A stretch of 64,000 nt of DNA, from contig NZ_CP149940.1 in the NCBI RefSeq assembly GCF_037948395.1, positions 1,364,001 through 1,428,000 of the forward strand. Direction: 5' to 3'. Source of the stretch: Serratia nevei (lineage in GTDB: Bacteria; Pseudomonadota; Gammaproteobacteria; Enterobacterales; Enterobacteriaceae). The notes under the pieces are model-generated. The model was not told where the DNA came from and did no database searches. It saw nothing but the letters and a program-made list of their open reading frames with translations. Below, piece after piece: positions 7,100 to 15,363 of this stretch (position 1 is its first letter; every line of letters starts with the position of its first letter). The position numbers were made by a program, and so were the translations under genes.

Positions 7100-8203
7100 A
7101 TGTATCAGGATTTCGAGAGCGAATTGAACTGGGCGATGCGCCATATGCCGCGCACCCGGGCGGCGGTGGCGGCGTTGCCGGACCTGCACGGGGTGCGGCT
7201 GGCGTGCAATATGCACCTGGATCTGAAAATGGCGCCGCTGGTGGCCGGCCTGCTGGACAAGGGCGCGGCGATCTTTCTGACCACCTGCAATCCCACCACG
7301 GTGCAGAACGACGTGGTGGCCTGGCTCGAACGACGGGGCGCGCAGGCCTATGCCTGGCGTGACATGAGCGCCGGCGAGTGGTCGGAATCTTTCGACCGCG
7401 CGTTGGCCTGGCAGCCGACTCACCTGTGCGAAATGGGGGCGGACTTGACCACCCGTTTGCACCAATCGCCGAACGGCCCGCAGATCGTCGCCGGGCTGGA
7501 AGCCACCGGATCGGGCATCAATCGTTTGAACGGCGTGGCGCCGCGCTATCCGATCTTCAACTGGGACGATCTGCCGGTGAAAGAGGGGCTGCACAATCGG
7601 CATATGGTTGGGCTGACCGCCTGGCACACCTTCTTCCAGACCACCCATTTGACGCTGCACGAAAAGCGCGTGCTGGTGATCGGCTACGGCCTGGTCGGGC
7701 AGGGGACGGCGGCGGCGGCCAGGGCTTACGGCGGCCAGGTGATGGTGGCGGAAATCGATCCGGCGCGCGCGCTGCAGGCGCGTTATGACGGCTGGCAGGT
7801 GGTGGATCTGGCGAGCGCCGTCGCGCAGGCGGACGTGATCGCCACCGCGACCGGCGCGAAAAACGTGCTCTCGGCGCAGCATTTGCAACAGGCGCAGGAC
7901 GGCGTGTTTATCCTCAACGTCGGCCACGTGGCGGAAGAGATCGACGTCGGCTTCCTCAAGGGCCTGCCGCACCACGAGCCGATGCCTTATGTGAACGCTT
8001 ACCAACTCAATGAGAAGACGGTCTATTTGCTGGCCAACGGTTCGATGTTCAACCTGACCGCCGGCTACGGCGACAGCCTCAACGCCTTCGACGTGACGCT
8101 GGCGGTGATGGCGGCCGGCATCGGCCATATCGTCGGCGCGGGGGCGCGGCAAACGCCGGGGCTGTACCTACTGCCGCAGTCGGCCTGGCAGCCGGCGCTG
8201 TAA
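7100..8203 (+). CDS. Adenosylhomocysteinase-like NAD-binding protein (deviant)
   Basis: The 367-residue protein is clearly related to S-adenosylhomocysteine hydrolase but shorter (the family usually has 420-490). Matching parts: CNPTTVQNDV, GADLTTRL, the glutamate of LEATGSG, and a Rossmann motif GYGLVGQG at about 195-202 followed by EIDPARALQARYDGW. Deviations by eye: the catalytic Lys-x3-Asp-Asn region reads KEGLHN, with His where Asp is expected, and the C-terminal GHPSEVMD-type motif reads GDSLNAFD. The NAD fold is intact but hydrolysis of S-adenosylhomocysteine is doubtful. The start follows AGAGGAGCAACGG, a good ribosome-binding site. It may act with the GlxA regulator upstream. Confidence 0.75.
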   Translation: MYQDFESELNWAMRHMPRTRAAVAALPDLHGVRLACNMHLDLKMAPLVAGLLDKGAAIFLTTCNPTTVQNDVVAWLERRGAQAYAWRDMSAGEWSESFDRALAWQPTHLCEMGADLTTRLHQSPNGPQIVAGLEATGSGINRLNGVAPRYPIFNWDDLPVKEGLHNRHMVGLTAWHTFFQTTHLTLHEKRVLVIGYGLVGQGTAAAARAYGGQVMVAEIDPARALQARYDGWQVVDLASAVAQADVIATATGAKNVLSAQHLQQAQDGVFILNVGHVAEEIDVGFLKGLPHHEPMPYVNAYQLNEKTVYLLANGSMFNLTAGYGDSLNAFDVTLAVMAAGIGHIVGAGARQTPGLYLLPQSAWQPAL

Positions 8204-8212
8204 CTTTTTCTA

Positions 8213-8255
8213 CGCGGGCGTTCATCCCAGAGCGCCCGCGGGCTGCGTCGTTTTT
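8213..8255 (+). terminator. Hairpin behind the SAHase-like gene
   Basis: CGCGGGCG (8213-8220) pairs with CGCCCGCG (8233-8240); a TTTTT run begins about 10 bases later. This gap makes it a moderate rather than strong terminator. Confidence 0.5.
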
Positions 8256-8354
8256 CGGCCGACAGAATTTGTCACAAATCCGCCCTATAATCCCAGTGCC
8301 AAGCGCTGAACCCTCACATATAATTCGCTGAGTTCAAGCCCCCATTTCAGAGTA

Positions 8355-9284
8355 ATGCCTGTGAAAATACGTGTTTTGGTTCTGACCCTGCTCGCTTTGC
8401 AGGCGGGCGCAGGCTTTGCGCCGCGCGCGCTGGCCAGCGACAACGCCGCCGCCCTGCACGCCACCCAGCCAGAGCTGGCCTCCGGCAGTGCGATGGTCGT
8501 CGATATGCAAACCCATAAGGTGATGTACGCGCGCAACCCGGATGAGGTGGTGCCGATCGCCTCGATCACCAAGCTGATGACCGCCATGGTCACGCTGGAC
8601 GCGCACCTGCCGCTCGACGAGATGCTGGCGGTGGATATCCACCAGACGCCGGAGATGAAAGGGGTATATTCGCGGGTGCGGCTGAACAGCGAAATCAGCC
8701 GTAAGGATATGCTGCTGCTGGCGCTGATGTCGTCGGAAAACCGCGCCGCCGCCAGCCTGGCGCACCACTATCCGGGGGGCTACAACGCCTTCATCAAAGC
8801 GATGAACGCCAAGGCCAGGGCGCTGGGCATGACCAATACCCATTATGTGGAACCGACCGGGCTCTCTATCCATAACGTGTCGACGGCGCGCGATCTGACC
8901 AAGCTGCTGATCGCCACCAAGCAATACCCGTTGATTGGCCAGCTCAGCACCACCACCGAGCGCATGGCCAGCTTCAAAGATCCGAACTATACGCTGCCGT
9001 TCCGCAACACTAACCATCTGGTGTATAACCCGAAATGGAACATCCAGCTGACCAAGACCGGTTTCACCAACCAGGCGGGCCACTGCCTGGCGATGCGTAC
9101 GGTAATCGGTAACCGCTCGGTGTCGCTGGTGGTGCTGGACGCCTTCGGCAAATATACCCACTTCGCCGACGCCAACCGGCTGCGCAGCTGGATTGAAACC
9201 GGCAAGGTGACGCCGATCCCGGCCGCCGCCCGCGACTATCGTCGGCAAAAAGACGCCAGTCTGGCGAGAAACGCCACCGAATGA
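8355..9284 (+). CDS. pbpG: D-alanyl-D-alanine endopeptidase PbpG (PBP7)
   Basis: The 309-residue periplasmic penicillin-binding protein cuts D-Ala-mDAP crosslinks in peptidoglycan. A signal peptide spans about residues 1-28. The three serine-peptidase motifs are in place: S70-I-T-K73, S127-E-N129 and K234-T-G236. Length and sequence fit E. coli PbpG. It sits alone between hairpins on both sides. In E. coli it is next to dld and yohC, which are both in this window but separated from it by inserted genes. Confidence 0.93.
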   Translation: MPVKIRVLVLTLLALQAGAGFAPRALASDNAAALHATQPELASGSAMVVDMQTHKVMYARNPDEVVPIASITKLMTAMVTLDAHLPLDEMLAVDIHQTPEMKGVYSRVRLNSEISRKDMLLLALMSSENRAAASLAHHYPGGYNAFIKAMNAKARALGMTNTHYVEPTGLSIHNVSTARDLTKLLIATKQYPLIGQLSTTTERMASFKDPNYTLPFRNTNHLVYNPKWNIQLTKTGFTNQAGHCLAMRTVIGNRSVSLVVLDAFGKYTHFADANRLRSWIETGKVTPIPAAARDYRRQKDASLARNATE

Positions 9285-9292
9285 CCCGCCTG

Positions 9293-9319
9293 GCGGCCTG
9301 CTCGTTTGCAGCAGGCCGC
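9293..9319. terminator. Hairpin between the convergent pbpG and GNAT genes
   Basis: GCGGCCTGCT pairs perfectly with AGCAGGCCGC around a 7-base loop (CGTTTGC). It has no T-run, and overlaps the stop of the minus-strand GNAT gene. Confidence 0.45.
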
Positions 9320-9774
9320 TATCGGCCCTCGGGCCGCCTGATGACAAATCCCCGCTCGCGATCGCCGTCGAAACCCGCTTTGAGATAAAGCTGGTGCGCG
9401 CCGGTGCGTTGCTGCCCCGACAGCAGCATCACCTTGTAACAGCCCTTGCGCCAGGCCAGCTGCAGCGCGTATTCGATCATCGCGAGCGCCACGCCGTGGC
9501 CGCGATAGGGCTCTGCCGTCACCACGTGCTCGATGACGCCGAACGGCTGCGCCTGGTGCGCCAGCCCCGGGATCAGTGCCAGCATGCAGGTGGCGATCGG
9601 CTGTTCCTCGTCTGCCGCCACCACCAGACGGATCGCCGGATCGTCCAGCAGGCGTTGCAGGGTGCGGCGTGCGTCGTCGGTACGCAGCGGCGCATCCTGT
9701 GGGCGCAGCTCGCGATACAGAGCCAACAGGCCGTTGAGATCGTCCGGCTGCGCCAGGCGATGAATGATGCTCAT
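9319..9774 (-). CDS. GNAT-family N-acetyltransferase
   Basis: This 151-residue single-domain GCN5-related acetyltransferase starts at ATG 9774, which has a near-perfect AAGGAG six bases upstream; the longer frame to 9828 lacks such a site. The acetyl-CoA-binding motif A is visible (VVTAEPYRGHGVALAMIEYAL, about 87-107, with YRGHGVA as the pyrophosphate loop), followed by LSGQQRTGAHQLYLKAGF, the usual end of the fold. The substrate is unknown. It shares a 76-base promoter region with the divergent VOC gene. Confidence 0.85.
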   Translation of the reverse strand: MSIIHRLAQPDDLNGLLALYRELRPQDAPLRTDDARRTLQRLLDDPAIRLVVAADEEQPIATCMLALIPGLAHQAQPFGVIEHVVTAEPYRGHGVALAMIEYALQLAWRKGCYKVMLLSGQQRTGAHQLYLKAGFDGDRERGFVIRRPEGR

Positions 9775-9850
9775 GGTTGCTCCTTTCCGCCGCTTCAACG
9801 GTAATCCGCTATCCTCCATTAATACCACAACGATTGCCGGAGAGGATGTT

Positions 9851-10255
9851 ATGAGTCAGGTTTCGACCTTTGTCATGTTCCAGGGGGAGGCGCAGCAGGC
9901 GATCGACCTCTACAGCCAGGTGTTTGCGCGTTTTCGGCTCATGCAGGTACAGCATTACGACCCGACGCCGGACGGCCGGCGATTGATCAAGCATGCCGCC
10001 ATCGATTTCGACCGGCAGAACCTGGTGTTTATCGACAGCCCGATCAGCCATGATTTCAGTTTCACCCCGGCGGTGTCGCTGTTCATCAACCTGCCTAACG
10101 AAGAGGCGCTGGAGCAGGCTTTCCACCGCCTGGCGGAGGGCGGCAAGGTGCTGATGCCGCTCGACGACTACGGCTTCAGCGCCCGCTTCGGCTGGCTCAA
10201 CGATCGCTTTGGGCTCTCCTGGCAGCTCAATGTCCCGGCGGGGGATTTGCCCTGA
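9851..10255 (+). CDS. VOC-superfamily protein (PhnB-like)
   Basis: The 134-residue protein has the paired beta-alpha-beta-beta-beta modules of the glyoxalase/bleomycin-resistance fold. It opens with SQVSTFVMFQGEAQQAIDLY and ends with the typical DRFGLSWQLNVP. Such PhnB-like (3-demethylubiquinone methyltransferase-like) proteins are mostly without known function; metal ligands are not obvious here. ATG 9851 follows GGAGAGGATGTT, which settles the start over an upstream in-frame ATG. Confidence 0.82.
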   Translation: MSQVSTFVMFQGEAQQAIDLYSQVFARFRLMQVQHYDPTPDGRRLIKHAAIDFDRQNLVFIDSPISHDFSFTPAVSLFINLPNEEALEQAFHRLAEGGKVLMPLDDYGFSARFGWLNDRFGLSWQLNVPAGDLP

Positions 10256-10354
10256 GGCTAAGGGGAGCGTGCAAAAGGCATGGCAGTTCCTGCTGTTGTT
10301 TCATATGCTTATCGCCGGGGCAGCGGCTCTGCCGTGGGGAATACCGACAACATC

Positions 10355-11290
10355 ATGGAAAGGTGCGAATTGATTGATTTTGACCGTTATGTTGAGCAAG
10401 CGAAGTCTTACGGCGAGTGGCCGGGGGCACAGGTGGGCACGTCGTCCGGCAGCGTTGAGGGATTGAGCTACCGCCTGTATCGGCAAACTGCCGAGAGCGA
10501 AGACGTGATCGTGGTTTATCACGGCGGCGGGGTTAACAGCGCCGCCGGGTATGACATTCTTGCGCGCCAGCTGGCTGCCGAGCCAACGCTCGCGGTGTGC
10601 CTGGTCGATATTCGCGGGCATGGCGATTCCACGGGAGAGCGGGGGACGGTTGAGCGGCCTGAGCGTATTTGGCGCGATGTCGATGTCATCCTGGCGGAAA
10701 TGCGCCTGCGTTTTCCGTTAGCGCGCAGGCACCTGCTTGGCCATTCCAGCGGCGCCGGGATGTTGCTCAACTACCTGACCCGCTATCCTTGTGAACAGCA
10801 GGCGGACAGCCTGACCCTGCTGGCGCCCGAGCTGGGGCCATTTTCCGGGATGGCCCGCGATTTGCCGGTGGCGGCCCGTTTTGCCCAGGTGCGCCAATGG
10901 CCCTTTGTGGCCAATGCACTCAGCGGTGGACGGTGGTTTGGGCAGTCTCGGGCGGTCAGCCTGAATTTTCCCCCGGCCGTGCTGGCCGCCGCCCCCGATT
11001 TTGTCTGCCAATACAGCGTTAATATGGCTAACGCGTTGACGCCACGCACCCCGGCAAAGCAACTGGCGGCGCTGCGATTACCGACCTTGCTGCTGGCGGC
11101 GGTGCAGGATGAGTTGTTCAGCGCGCAATCCTTGCAGCGTTTCGTCGAACAGCATGGCAGCGTGCATGTTGCCTTTGGCTTGCTTGAGGGCAGTACGCAT
11201 TTATCGTGCGTCTTTGAGGCCCACGATCATGTTCTGCGCTACCTCTCGCGCGTATTCGCTGGCGCGTCTGATGAAGATGCATCCGCGTAG
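10355..11290 (+). CDS. Alpha/beta hydrolase, serine-lipase type
   Basis: About 311 residues of an alpha/beta hydrolase. It has the oxyanion-hole HGGG segment (VYHGGGVNS), VDIRGHGDSTG, the nucleophile elbow GHSSGAG, an acid residue in AAVQDELF and the catalytic His in EGSTHLS, all in the order expected. No clear signal peptide is visible, so cytoplasmic action is likely. The start is uncertain: ATG 10355 is chosen because the residues upstream (to an ATG at 10280) look unconserved, and a TTG at 10370 preceded by AAGG is another option. The substrate is unknown; lysophospholipase-like or carboxylesterase activity is possible. Confidence 0.72.
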   Translation: MERCELIDFDRYVEQAKSYGEWPGAQVGTSSGSVEGLSYRLYRQTAESEDVIVVYHGGGVNSAAGYDILARQLAAEPTLAVCLVDIRGHGDSTGERGTVERPERIWRDVDVILAEMRLRFPLARRHLLGHSSGAGMLLNYLTRYPCEQQADSLTLLAPELGPFSGMARDLPVAARFAQVRQWPFVANALSGGRWFGQSRAVSLNFPPAVLAAAPDFVCQYSVNMANALTPRTPAKQLAALRLPTLLLAAVQDELFSAQSLQRFVEQHGSVHVAFGLLEGSTHLSCVFEAHDHVLRYLSRVFAGASDEDASA

Positions 11291-11341
11291 CTGTTTGTTT
11301 CTTAATCACTTCTTCTCCGCCATTAACTGGACGGAGGAGTG

Positions 11342-11355
11342 GTGATTAAGATCAC
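11342..11355. promoter_or_regulatory. CRP-like palindrome upstream of the oxygenase/AEC operon
   Basis: GTGATTAAGATCAC is a GTGA-N6-TCAC palindrome about 105 bases upstream of the oxygenase start, in an A+T-rich promoter region. It fits a CRP or FNR-type site; catabolite control is the simplest reading. Confidence 0.4.
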
Positions 11356-11459
11356 GAAATTAGTTAATAAATCTTTATGAATTTGATTGCAAAGTGTTAA
11401 CATCCTGCCGCTTTCATTAGGCTTGCTAATGATATTCTTATTGTCAAGGAATGCTCAGG

Positions 11460-12464
11460 ATGGATTACCAAAACGTCTTTCAATTGACGGATCAGGAACG
11501 AAACGAGTTATTTTCGGCATTAGATAAAATTGCTTACGATCCCGCCGGCGGTGATGCGTATATTCACGCTATACGAACGGCGATGATTACCCATTTGCCC
11601 CACAGATTAAGCGCCGCATTAAGCCAGCAAAAGGCGTCAATCAAACCACGGCCTTACCTTATTTTAAAAAATGTGCCGGTGGATAAAGAAGTTTTCTTTT
11701 CCCCTTGTCCGAACCAATACACGCCTTCGGCCAAATCCGGGAATATCAGCGAAAACCTGTTGGTGGGTATTTCTTCGCTAATCGGTGAGCCCTATTCGAT
11801 GTATTTCGAGGGGAAGGAGCTGATTAATAATCTGATCCCCAAACGCGAAGCCAAAAAAGAGTATACCGGTCTGGGGTTCGATGTTGAACTGGACTTCCAT
11901 ATTGAAAATGCGGCGCTGAAACACCTGGAACAGTTCAACGTCTCGCCGATGGGCCTGCTGCTGGCCGGTGTGCGCCGCGATCCGCACAGCCCGATGACGC
12001 GCATCTCCGATTCGCGTCTGGCGATCGCTCAACTGAGCCGCGAGGACGTCGAAATGCTGGCCAGCCCGCTGTACAGCATCAAACTGCCTTACCGCTGGCG
12101 CCAATCCACGCAGGCCGGACGGGAAGAAACCGCGCTTGTGCCGCTGATTTCGCAAAATCACGTATTGCCGGATGTGAGCGCCGTCTTCTATCCCGGCATG
12201 ATTGCGGCCAGCACGCCGCGAGCGGAAGCCGCGCTGGAGCGTTTCTACGGGCTGGTGAAAGAAAACGCCATCGGCATCGATATTTGCCCAGGCGATTTGG
12301 TGTATATCGATAACCGCTTTGCGCTGCATTCGCGCGATAAATTCACGCCTTCTTTCGATGAAAGAGATACGCCGTTGCGCTGGGTGCAACGTGTCTTCAT
12401 TTCGGCAAGCTTGTGGAATCACCGCAACCTCAATCAGGTTGAAGAGCGCATTTTCTCGATTTAA
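11460..12464 (+). CDS. 2OG-Fe(II) oxygenase of the TauD / amino-acid hydroxylase type (AsnO/VioC-like)
   Basis: The 334-residue protein starts at ATG 11460, nine bases behind AAGGA; an ATG at 11451 is too close to that site. It has H147-x-E149 (FHIENA) as the first metal ligands, the Glu-type variant seen in asparagine and arginine beta-hydroxylases such as AsnO and VioC, then H290 (FALHSRDKF) and Arg at about 304-308 (LRWVQRVF) for 2-oxoglutarate. NRxALHSRDxFTP is typical of that clade. It likely hydroxylates a free amino acid. The first third is A+T-richer than its neighbours. A carrier-type exporter gene follows 11 bases later in the same operon. Confidence 0.8.
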   Translation: MDYQNVFQLTDQERNELFSALDKIAYDPAGGDAYIHAIRTAMITHLPHRLSAALSQQKASIKPRPYLILKNVPVDKEVFFSPCPNQYTPSAKSGNISENLLVGISSLIGEPYSMYFEGKELINNLIPKREAKKEYTGLGFDVELDFHIENAALKHLEQFNVSPMGLLLAGVRRDPHSPMTRISDSRLAIAQLSREDVEMLASPLYSIKLPYRWRQSTQAGREETALVPLISQNHVLPDVSAVFYPGMIAASTPRAEAALERFYGLVKENAIGIDICPGDLVYIDNRFALHSRDKFTPSFDERDTPLRWVQRVFISASLWNHRNLNQVEERIFSI

Positions 12465-12475
12465 GGTTATTATTC

Positions 12476-13393
12476 ATGCTGAACGTTTTTCTTTCTATAT
12501 TGCCGATTTTTTTGTTAATCGTGCTGGGCTATTTGTCAAAACTCTATGTTAAAGACGTCGCCGTATTTTGGGGCTTCTCAGACAAATTTGTTTATTACCT
12601 GTTTTTTCCGGCGCTGTTGATATTGGATATCAGTGAGGCGGATTTTAGCGGCGCGGACAGCTTTTATCCCGTTGTGGCGACCATTGTTTCCACGCTGGCT
12701 ATCGCGTTGATTATTTTCGTTGGCAAACTGTTCTTCAATACGTCGGCCGATCTGTTTACCTCCATTTTTCAGGGCGGAGTCAGATACAACTCTTATGTAT
12801 TCATCGCGCTGTCGCAATCGCTGTTCGGTAGCGAAGGGGTGGCACTGTCCGGTTTCTTCGTGGCATACATGATCATTCTGACCAACATCATGAGCGTGTT
12901 GGTGATGAACCACTACGGCACCGGCAGCAAGAAAAGCCTGAGCGGCGCGCTGCTGGCGCTGACGAAAAACCCGCTGATCATCGGCGCGTTGTTCGGGGTG
13001 CTGATGAACCTGTGCAACCTGCACATTACCGGCGCGCTTAAACAGCTGTTCGTTTATCTCTCCAACGCCGCCACGCCGCTGAGCCTGATGTCGGTCGGCG
13101 CAGGGTTGATCGTCAGCATGCATATCCGCAAGCTGGTTTCCATCTCTTATGCGACCGTGCTGAAGCTGGTGGCCATGCCGCTGATTACCATTGCGCTGGT
13201 GCACTATTTCGGTGCTACCGGCGTGCCGGCCAGCATCGCCATTCTCTACTCCGCCGTGCCTTGCGCCGGCAACGCCTATATTCTGGCGCGGCAAATGGGG
13301 GGCGATCATGAAGCGATGGCCTCCATCATCACCTGGACGACGCTGCTGTCGGTTATCACCGTGACGTTCATCCTGGGCAGCGTAGCGCTCTAA
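12476..13393 (+). CDS. AEC-family (auxin efflux carrier) transporter
   Basis: The 305-residue membrane protein has about ten hydrophobic segments. The signature regions of the AEC/MleP/YfdV family are present: LPIFLLIVLGYLSK at the N-terminus, LLALTKNPLIIGALFG in the middle, TPLSLMSVGAGL, and SAVPCAGNAYILARQMGGD in the second half. Members move organic acids or amino acids. It starts 11 bases after the oxygenase, so the two are translated from one message. Export of the hydroxylated product, or import of its precursor, is inferred from that pairing. A strong terminator follows. Confidence 0.87.
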   Translation: MLNVFLSILPIFLLIVLGYLSKLYVKDVAVFWGFSDKFVYYLFFPALLILDISEADFSGADSFYPVVATIVSTLAIALIIFVGKLFFNTSADLFTSIFQGGVRYNSYVFIALSQSLFGSEGVALSGFFVAYMIILTNIMSVLVMNHYGTGSKKSLSGALLALTKNPLIIGALFGVLMNLCNLHITGALKQLFVYLSNAATPLSLMSVGAGLIVSMHIRKLVSISYATVLKLVAMPLITIALVHYFGATGVPASIAILYSAVPCAGNAYILARQMGGDHEAMASIITWTTLLSVITVTFILGSVAL

Positions 13394-13399
13394 CGCCGG

Positions 13400-13430
13400 C
13401 GCCGGGCGGCATTCGCCCGCCCGGCGTTTT
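13400..13430 (+). terminator. Rho-independent terminator of the oxygenase/AEC operon
   Basis: CGCCGGGCGG (13400-13409) pairs perfectly with CCGCCCGGCG (13417-13426), 7-base loop, followed directly by TTTT. Confidence 0.8.
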
Positions 13431-13515
13431 CCGCAATCCTCTCATATCCTTTCATGACGCTTTACCGCTATGCTAAAAATAGAATGGCCCGTGAATATGA
13501 AAAGGATGAATCATT

Positions 13516-14436
13516 TTGGCAGGAAGTAGCTTACTTACCCTCATCGACGACATCGCCTCGTTGTTGGACGACGTCTCGTTAATGAGCAAAATGGCGGCAA
13601 AAAAAACCGCCGGGGTGCTGGGGGACGATCTGGCGCTCAACGCGCAGCAGGTCACCGGCGTTAAAGCCGATCGCGAACTGCCGGTGGTGTGGAGCGTCGC
13701 CAAAGGTTCGTTGATCAACAAGGCGATCCTGGTGCCGCTGGCGCTGCTGATCAGCGCTTTTGCACCCTGGGCGATTACGCCGCTGCTGATGGTGGGCGGC
13801 GCCTACCTGTGCTACGAAGGGTTCGAAAAGGTGTTTCACAGCCTGAGCCACGGCAAGGCGGCGCAGGAGGAAAAATCGGACGGGCCCGGCGCCAATGAGG
13901 ACGCTGCGGCCTATGAGAAGCGCAAGGTGAAAGGCGCAATACGCACCGATTTCGTGCTCTCTGCCGAGATTATCGCCATCACGCTGGGCACCGTTGCCGG
14001 CGCCACCTTCAGCCAGCAGGTAATCGTTTTGTGCGGCATCGCCGTCGTGATGACGCTCGGCGTGTATGGCATCGTCGCCGGCATCGTCAGGCTGGACGAT
14101 CTGGGGCTGTATCTGAGCCGCAAAGGCAGCGCGTTAGCGCGCTCCCTCGGCGGCGGCATCGTGCGCGCCGCGCCTTATTTGATGAAAACGCTGTCGATCG
14201 TCGGCACGGTCGCCATGTTTATGGTCGGCGGTGGCATCCTGACCCACGGTCTGCCGCCGGTGCATCACCTTTTCGAAGACTGGGCCTCGTACACCACGGT
14301 GGTACCGACGTTTGGCCATATCTTGCAGGGGGTGGTTCCGGCTCTGCTGAACGTGGCGTTCGGGCTGGTGGCCGGCGGCGTGGTGCTGGCGGTGGTGTCG
14401 GCGCTGGGCGCGGTGCGCGCGCGTTTCAAGGCATGA
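13516..14436 (+). CDS. yedI: DUF808 family inner-membrane protein YedI
   Basis: The 306-residue protein starts at TTG 13516, with AAAGGA about nine bases upstream; no ATG or GTG fits the conserved N-terminus [19 protein letters not shown]. It matches E. coli YedI (DUF808) in length and sequence: [34 protein letters not shown] and a C-terminal block of membrane helices. There are about six hydrophobic segments. Its function is not known. It is a single-gene unit. Confidence 0.88.
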   Translation: MAGSSLLTLIDDIASLLDDVSLMSKMAAKKTAGVLGDDLALNAQQVTGVKADRELPVVWSVAKGSLINKAILVPLALLISAFAPWAITPLLMVGGAYLCYEGFEKVFHSLSHGKAAQEEKSDGPGANEDAAAYEKRKVKGAIRTDFVLSAEIIAITLGTVAGATFSQQVIVLCGIAVVMTLGVYGIVAGIVRLDDLGLYLSRKGSALARSLGGGIVRAAPYLMKTLSIVGTVAMFMVGGGILTHGLPPVHHLFEDWASYTTVVPTFGHILQGVVPALLNVAFGLVAGGVVLAVVSALGAVRARFKA

Positions 14437-14478
14437 TGAAAAGTCTCGCCCCGAGAGGGGCGGGACGGTGCAGACGCT

Positions 14479-14562
14479 TTAAAATATCAGTTTGAGAACG
14501 CCGGTAATCGTCAACAAACCCACGATAAAGATGATGGCGACAATCCACAGAATAATTTTCAT
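14479..14562 (-). CDS. yohP: Small membrane protein YohP
   Basis: This 27-residue gene begins at ATG 14562 behind GGGAGA and ends at TAA 14479. The peptide starts MKIILWIVAIIFIVG and ends TGVLKLIF, nearly the same as E. coli YohP (27 residues), a single-span inner-membrane protein made in stationary phase or stress and known for mRNA targeting to the membrane. It is almost wholly one transmembrane helix. It converges with yedI; a G+C hairpin (about 14444-14467) lies between them. Confidence 0.88.
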   Translation of the reverse strand: MKIILWIVAIIFIVGLLTITGVLKLIF

Positions 14563-14665
14563 TTGATTCTCCCTTACCCGTTAAATGTGGCGCGCAACTG
14601 GCGCTAACTCAATGAAATCACTCTTCACTATAGACGCTAACTTCCGGTCGTGCGTCGCCATGCAT

Positions 14666-15205
14666 TCAGGGGTGCCGATTGTCGCCCGCGCCCAGCGCGC
14701 GCTGCATGATGTGGGTGTCGCGCCATTCCCCCAGTTTGAACCCCACGGCCTTTAACGTCCCGACGCTGGTAAAACCGAGCGACTGGTGCAGCGCCAGCGA
14801 ACCGCGGTTGGCGGCGGAATCGCCGACGATCGCCAGCATCTGGCGCCAGGGGCCTTGCTCACAGCGGGCGATCAGCGCGCTCAGCAGCGCCTTGCCGACG
14901 CCTTTGCCCTGTTGCCCCTCGGCGATATACACCGAGTCCTCCACGGTAAAGCGATAGGCCGGCCTGGGGCGATACGGCGTGGCATAGCAGTAGCCCACAA
15001 TACGGCCTTCGCTCTTCGCCACCAGCCAGGGCAGCCCGGCTTCTTGCACCTTGCTCAGCCGCAGCTGCATTTCCGCCAGGGTCGGCGGCTGTTCTTCAAA
15101 CGAGGCGGCACCGTACAGCACGTGGTGGGTGTAAATGCGCAGCACGGCGGCCATATCGTCCGGCGTGGCATCGAGGAGGCTGAGTACGGGAGCGGAGAGC
15201 GTCAT
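14666..15205 (-). CDS. GNAT acetyltransferase, phosphinothricin acetyltransferase/MnaT-like
   Basis: The 179-residue protein has the features of the PAT/YncA group: IYTHHVLYGAASFEEQPPT near the N-terminus, GYCYATPYRPRPAYRFTVEDSVY, the acetyl-CoA loop QGKGVGKALL (about 98-107) and SLALHQSLGF. This group acetylates methionine sulfone/sulfoximine, phosphinothricin or other amino acid analogues. It is cytoplasmic. A single gene. Confidence 0.85.
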   Translation of the reverse strand: MTLSAPVLSLLDATPDDMAAVLRIYTHHVLYGAASFEEQPPTLAEMQLRLSKVQEAGLPWLVAKSEGRIVGYCYATPYRPRPAYRFTVEDSVYIAEGQQGKGVGKALLSALIARCEQGPWRQMLAIVGDSAANRGSLALHQSLGFTSVGTLKAVGFKLGEWRDTHIMQRALGAGDNRHP

Positions 15206-15321
15206 GGTAATGCCTGTTTACCTTGGAAATCAGCGGATAAACGCCATTATGCGCGCCGCTCACCGCCGGGGTAAATCGGGTTTTCTTATGGTGAGATAAG
15301 AAAAGGCGATGGTGAGCGGGA

Positions 15322-15345
15322 AGGGGCTCTTTGGGGAGAGCCCCT
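15322..15345 (-). terminator. Hairpin downstream of nlpA
   Basis: AGGGGCTCT pairs perfectly with AGAGCCCCT, 6-base loop, 19 bases past the nlpA stop. No T-run follows on the minus strand, so termination strength is uncertain. Confidence 0.5.
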
Positions 15346-15363
15346 GTGGCGCTGTGCCCGGAA

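Noticed and set aside
6095..8152. A 685-codon minus-strand frame opposite the GlxA and SAHase-like genes
   Set aside because: It runs antisense through two well-supported genes, its protein is rich in Arg/His/Gln with no domain, and long antisense frames are expected in G+C-rich DNA.
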